64,000 nt of DNA from Desulfobulbaceae bacterium UBA2276. GTDB lineage: Bacteria; Desulfobacterota; Desulfobulbia; Desulfobulbales; Desulfocapsaceae. How positions within the stretch are numbered: the first letter of the stretch is position 1; each line of letters starts with the position of its first letter. Below are positions 61,297 through 64,000 of the stretch, one piece after another. Below the pieces are notes generated by a model. The model was not told the DNA's origin. It worked only from the letters and a program-made list of their open reading frames with translations, and did not search any database. The position numbers were made by a program, and so were the translations under genes. The DNA is taken from assembly GCA_002347085.1 (NCBI GenBank), contig DDWW01000008.1, positions 26,490 to 90,489 on the forward strand, read 5' to 3'.

Positions 61297-61657
61297 TGCA
61301 TACTCCGGCTAAATATTTTTGATTTTTTAAGGAGGTTCTTATAGTAATAGGCTCAATGATAACATATTGTACCACAAGGTGGTATAATAAATATTTAAAA
61401 TTTAGGTGTTGAGCTTGGCATTTTTGGGCTTTTCGTAACTGTTGTGCGGTCGTTGATGATTTAAAAAAAGGAACACGAGGGGCGATATCTTAAACGGATT
61501 TTGCCTTGAAATATGGGGGCACTGGTACATTGGTTTGACAATTTTGCAAAAAATGTGATTTGATTATATTGCATGCTTTGCAGATTTGTAAGCATATGTT
61601 GGGCCGTCATTGTCTCCGGCTCAGGAGGAATGAAACATTTTTGATTCAGGAGGGTGT
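61297..61657. other. Intergenic region between the HTH gene and the S74 gene
   Basis: It is AT-rich and holds the promoters of both divergent genes. Other than the palindrome at 61370-61384 nothing was recognised. Confidence 0.4.
61370..61384. promoter_or_regulatory. TACCACAAGGTGGTA palindrome, candidate operator
   Basis: TACCAC and GTGGTA are exact inverted repeats around AAG. It is 74 bases upstream of the HTH gene start. An Xre-type repressor binding such a site would autoregulate and could also act on the divergent S74 gene. Confidence 0.4.
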
Positions 61658-63049
61658 ATGAAAAAGAATATTGTCAGTATCTGTTTGATCATTTTTGTTT
61701 TGACTTTCGGAATACCTGTTTTGCCGGTGAATGGTGGGCAGGGAGCGAGTGTCGTTCTGCATCAGACTGGTTTGAATGTGACCGGAGGATCGGGTACGGT
61801 TACTCTTTCCCTTCGTATTGTCGGGCCGGATGGGTTGGTGGTGTGTGATCTCAGCAGTGATGGAGGGACTCTGGCTTGGAGTGCCTCTGGGATGCCGGAT
61901 GGACAGTATTCCTATGAGGTGCGTCAAGGTGTAGCGCCGAAGCGAGTTCGCAGTGAGGAACAGTCGGGTGGGTTGGGAGAAACTGTTGCGCCCGCTTCAA
62001 TCAGCTCTGGTGGCTTTTTGCTTCAGGGTGGGAGTTTGGTGCTGCAAGAGCGGGAGGGGGCAGGGATTTTTCAGAGCATATCCGCTGGTGTCAGTTGTGC
62101 TCTTGCCGCAATGGGGGATTTTTTGGTGACGCCGGCGTATGCGGATGTAGTTCATGCTGATGATGTGATTATTACCGGTAGTGAATGTGTGGGATTTGAT
62201 TGTTTAATAGATGGAACTGAAAATTTTGGTTTTGATACAGTGCGGTTGAAGGAAAATAATAACCAGATTCATTTTGATGACACCTCTTTAACCGTTGGTT
62301 TTCCTGCTAATGACTGGCGAATTTTAATTAATGACACTACTTCTGGTGGGGCCTCTTATTTTTCTGTTGAAGATTCCACTGCTGCAAAACGTCCTTTCAC
62401 TATTGAAGCTGGGGCTGCAACCAATTCACTTTATATAAAAGACTCGCGTGTTGGCATGGGAACGTCTGTACCTGTGTTGAAACTTCATATGGTACAGGGT
62501 GATACCCCTGCGGTCCGTCTTGATCAGGATGCCTCAGGTGGCTGGACACCACAGGTCTGGGATGTGGCCGGCAATGAAAGCAATTTTTTTGTCCGGGATA
62601 CGACCGGTGGCAGTAAGCTTCCCTTTCGCATTCAGCCGGGCACTCCCACCAATACAGTTACTCTTAGGAGTTCAGGATTTGTTGGAATCGGTACCTGGGC
62701 ACCAACCCATACCTTGCATGTGGTTGGCGATGCTCTGATAACCGGTAATTTGGAATTAGGAAGTAGCCGTTCCCTGAAAAAAGATATCCGGTTTCTGGAG
62801 ACGATAGATGCTTCTGCAGCCTTGGCAGCCCTTGAACCTGTTCGGTTTCATTACAAAACATCTCCAGATGAGGAATCTTTGGGCTTCATCGCAGAAGATG
62901 TACCGGATCTGATTGCCACCAAAAGCAGAAAAACGCTTAGTACCATGGATGTGGTGGCGGTGCTGACTAAGGTGGTGCAGGAGCAGCAGGCGACTATTGC
63001 CCGGCTGGAAAATTCTGTAAATCAGCTGGAGAAGAAGGTTCTCAGATAA
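61658..63049 (+). CDS. Exported protein with C-terminal S74 (intramolecular chaperone) domain
   Basis: A 463-aa protein. A signal peptide (about 1-27), a beta-rich middle with repeated WDVAGNESNFFVRDTT-like segments, and a C-terminal S74 peptidase/chaperone domain. The domain shows SRSLKKDIRFLE, HYKTSPDEESLGFIAEDVPDL and the usual terminal helix (LTKVVQEQQATIARLENSV). The Ser-Lys dyad expected is in GSSRSLKK. In phage tail spikes this domain helps trimerise and then cuts itself off. Here the protein has its own signal peptide and no phage genes nearby. AGGAGG lies before the ATG. Confidence 0.85.
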   Translation: MKKNIVSICLIIFVLTFGIPVLPVNGGQGASVVLHQTGLNVTGGSGTVTLSLRIVGPDGLVVCDLSSDGGTLAWSASGMPDGQYSYEVRQGVAPKRVRSEEQSGGLGETVAPASISSGGFLLQGGSLVLQEREGAGIFQSISAGVSCALAAMGDFLVTPAYADVVHADDVIITGSECVGFDCLIDGTENFGFDTVRLKENNNQIHFDDTSLTVGFPANDWRILINDTTSGGASYFSVEDSTAAKRPFTIEAGAATNSLYIKDSRVGMGTSVPVLKLHMVQGDTPAVRLDQDASGGWTPQVWDVAGNESNFFVRDTTGGSKLPFRIQPGTPTNTVTLRSSGFVGIGTWAPTHTLHVVGDALITGNLELGSSRSLKKDIRFLETIDASAALAALEPVRFHYKTSPDEESLGFIAEDVPDLIATKSRKTLSTMDVVAVLTKVVQEQQATIARLENSVNQLEKKVLR

Positions 63050-63076
63050 TAGCTTTCTGCAACAGGGGAGGGGAAT

Positions 63077-63403
63077 ATGTTATTTCGAATAATTAGGGTA
63101 CTGGCAGGCATGTGTTTCTACCTCTTACTGATCCTTCCGAAAGTACAGGCCGGTGAGATGGTTGTCCATAATGGAGGAGCGGTGACCATTAAGTCCGGCT
63201 CGATTTTGTTGATGAATTGTAATAATCTTACCATTGAAAATGGCGGAATTTTTACTGTGGGTGGTGGAGTCGTTCGTCAACGTGGCAAGCTTATAGTGGA
63301 GGCTGGTGGGCAGTATGTTATCGAGTCCGGCAAGGTAGAACAATGTCATACATTTTATGTCATTCCTGGTGCGGAAGGAAAGGGCGCGGTTATTTGTTTA
63401 TGA
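63077..63403 (+). CDS. Small exported beta-helix-like protein
   Basis: A 108-aa protein with a signal peptide (about 1-25, cut near VQAGE). The mature part repeats NNLTIENGGIFTVGGG-like turns typical of parallel beta-helix or polymorphic surface repeats. It follows the S74 gene by 27 bases with GGGAGGGG before its ATG, so the two are likely cotranscribed. Not assigned. Confidence 0.6.
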   Translation: MLFRIIRVLAGMCFYLLLILPKVQAGEMVVHNGGAVTIKSGSILLMNCNNLTIENGGIFTVGGGVVRQRGKLIVEAGGQYVIESGKVEQCHTFYVIPGAEGKGAVICL

Positions 63404-63452
63404 GCTGTTGGTAATAGATGTCTTGATGTGAAAAAGGTCGAAGTAGAGATTG

Positions 63453-63495
63453 AATCAGAAGAGCCTGCTTGAGATTTCAGCAGGCTGTTCTGATT
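63453..63495 (+). terminator. Hairpin terminator after the S74 operon
   Basis: AATCAGAAGAGCCTGCT (63453-63469) pairs with AGCAGGCTGTTCTGATT (63479-63495), 16 of 17. A short T-rich stretch follows. Confidence 0.7.
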
Positions 63496-63684
63496 TCTTG
63501 TGATATTAAAATATCTTCCGACTTTTGTTGTTAAGGATTAAAAACATGATGAGCTAATTGATATCGCAAGCGGCTTTTGCCTTCAGTGTTTATTATGAGG
63601 GTTTTCTGGATGTCGGGATGAGCTTCTTCGTGTGGTCTTGTGTGGTTTTATTACTGTATGTTTCTGTTTTGACGGGAGAATGGG

Positions 63685-64000
63685 TTGACGGATACTAAAT
63701 CGGCAAAGCCGACCAGTTCAAACAGGAAAAAGGCGAGACCATCGGTTGCAGCCTCTGCGTCTGCACCGGGCGGTGGGACCATCCTGCCGCTGCCGGTTTC
63801 GTGGGAGGAGTGTGCGGCGCGCGGCTGGGATCAGGTGGATGTGGTGCTGGTCTCCGGTGATGCCTATATCGATCACCCCTCCTTCGGCATTGCCCTGATC
63901 GGCAGGCTGCTGGAGAGTCACGGCTATCGGGTGGCCATCCTGGCCCAGCCCCGCTATGACCGGCTTGACGATTTTCTCCAGTTCGGCCCGCCCCGTCTTT
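63685..64000 (+). CDS. ygiQ: YgiQ-family radical SAM protein, N-terminal part
   Basis: The frame runs off the window end. LPLPVSWEECAARGWDQVDV and the following LVSGDAYIDHPSFGIALIGRLLE are the highly conserved N-terminus of YgiQ (UPF0313) proteins. The preferred start is TTG 63685 with GGGAG seven bases before it, giving a basic 38-residue lead before the conserved part. The radical SAM core lies outside. Confidence 0.88.
   Translation, partial: MTDTKSAKPTSSNRKKARPSVAASASAPGGGTILPLPVSWEECAARGWDQVDVVLVSGDAYIDHPSFGIALIGRLLESHGYRVAILAQPRYDRLDDFLQFGPPRL

Noticed and set aside
61658..63403. Prophage remnant
   Set aside because: Only an S74 domain is phage-like; both proteins have signal peptides and no integrase, structural or lysis gene is nearby within the window.

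Overview
The window reads as chromosomal DNA of an anaerobic Gram-negative bacterium, most likely a Desulfobacterota member close to the Desulfobulbales. This placement is inferred from gene content: an HdrC/MvhD/MetV electron-transfer module, a seven-haem c-type cytochrome, a DUF3786 Fe-S protein, radical SAM enzymes, RemA (DUF370), and an envelope set with Pal, Skp, LolA, Lgt and heptose kinase. No rRNA, tRNA, CRISPR array, prophage or transposase gene was found.

Layout. 1-12.8 kb: end of RNase Y, tyrS, a Fur-family regulator, a radical SAM pair, glycogen phosphorylase, pal-skp, a DUF3786 protein, heptose kinase, then yicC-remA-gmk-rlmB. 12.9-31.4 kb: a CsgG-like lipoprotein, an S1-domain protein, murI-lolA-radical SAM operon, dmeF-marR metal efflux, mutM, a phosphopantetheinyl transferase, cvpA, two small glycosyltransferases, UPF0280, phosphomannomutase, a CPA2 antiporter, DUF3124, manC and mtgA. 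31.5-40 kb: a MacAB-like four-gene ABC exporter, a multihaem cytochrome, and hdrC-mvhD-metV. 40.5-50.5 kb: hpt, the conserved rpmH-rnpA-yidD-yidC-jag-mnmE block, a methyltransferase, mnmG and lgt. 50.6-64 kb: a fused Nth-Xth repair enzyme, an iron alcohol dehydrogenase, nadA, a MOSC protein, the metY-metX-metW-cysK sulfur amino acid cluster with an internally deleted serine acetyltransferase, a small HTH regulator, an exported S74-type protein and the start of ygiQ.

The most unusual layer is the repetitive DNA. Family 1 has four copies of a 136-142 bp MITE-like element with terminal inverted repeats (GGGTRCCTTGAAAAAT type). Family 2 has about eight copies of a structured repeat of up to about 100 bp built on GGAGCCGTTACGAAAT and its complement followed by TTATGCCG. 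Family 3 is a pair of about 90-100 bp repeats. These repeats repeatedly sit on gene edges: a family 2 copy carries the Shine-Dalgarno, start codon and first codons of mnmG; another carries the stop of the S1-domain gene; another carries the TTG start of the heptose kinase; and one MITE carries the stop codon of nth-xth. One family 2 copy seems to be a relic of the heptose kinase leader and is itself adjoined by a MITE with a 5-bp direct repeat.

Other points are the Nth-Xth fusion, the serine acetyltransferase lacking its middle, a vitamin-B12-type radical SAM enzyme with an unusual cysteine spacing, the operator-overlapped promoter of dmeF, and a leader peptide overlapping the DUF3786 gene. 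Functions are family-level recognition from the translated sequences; no database search was run.
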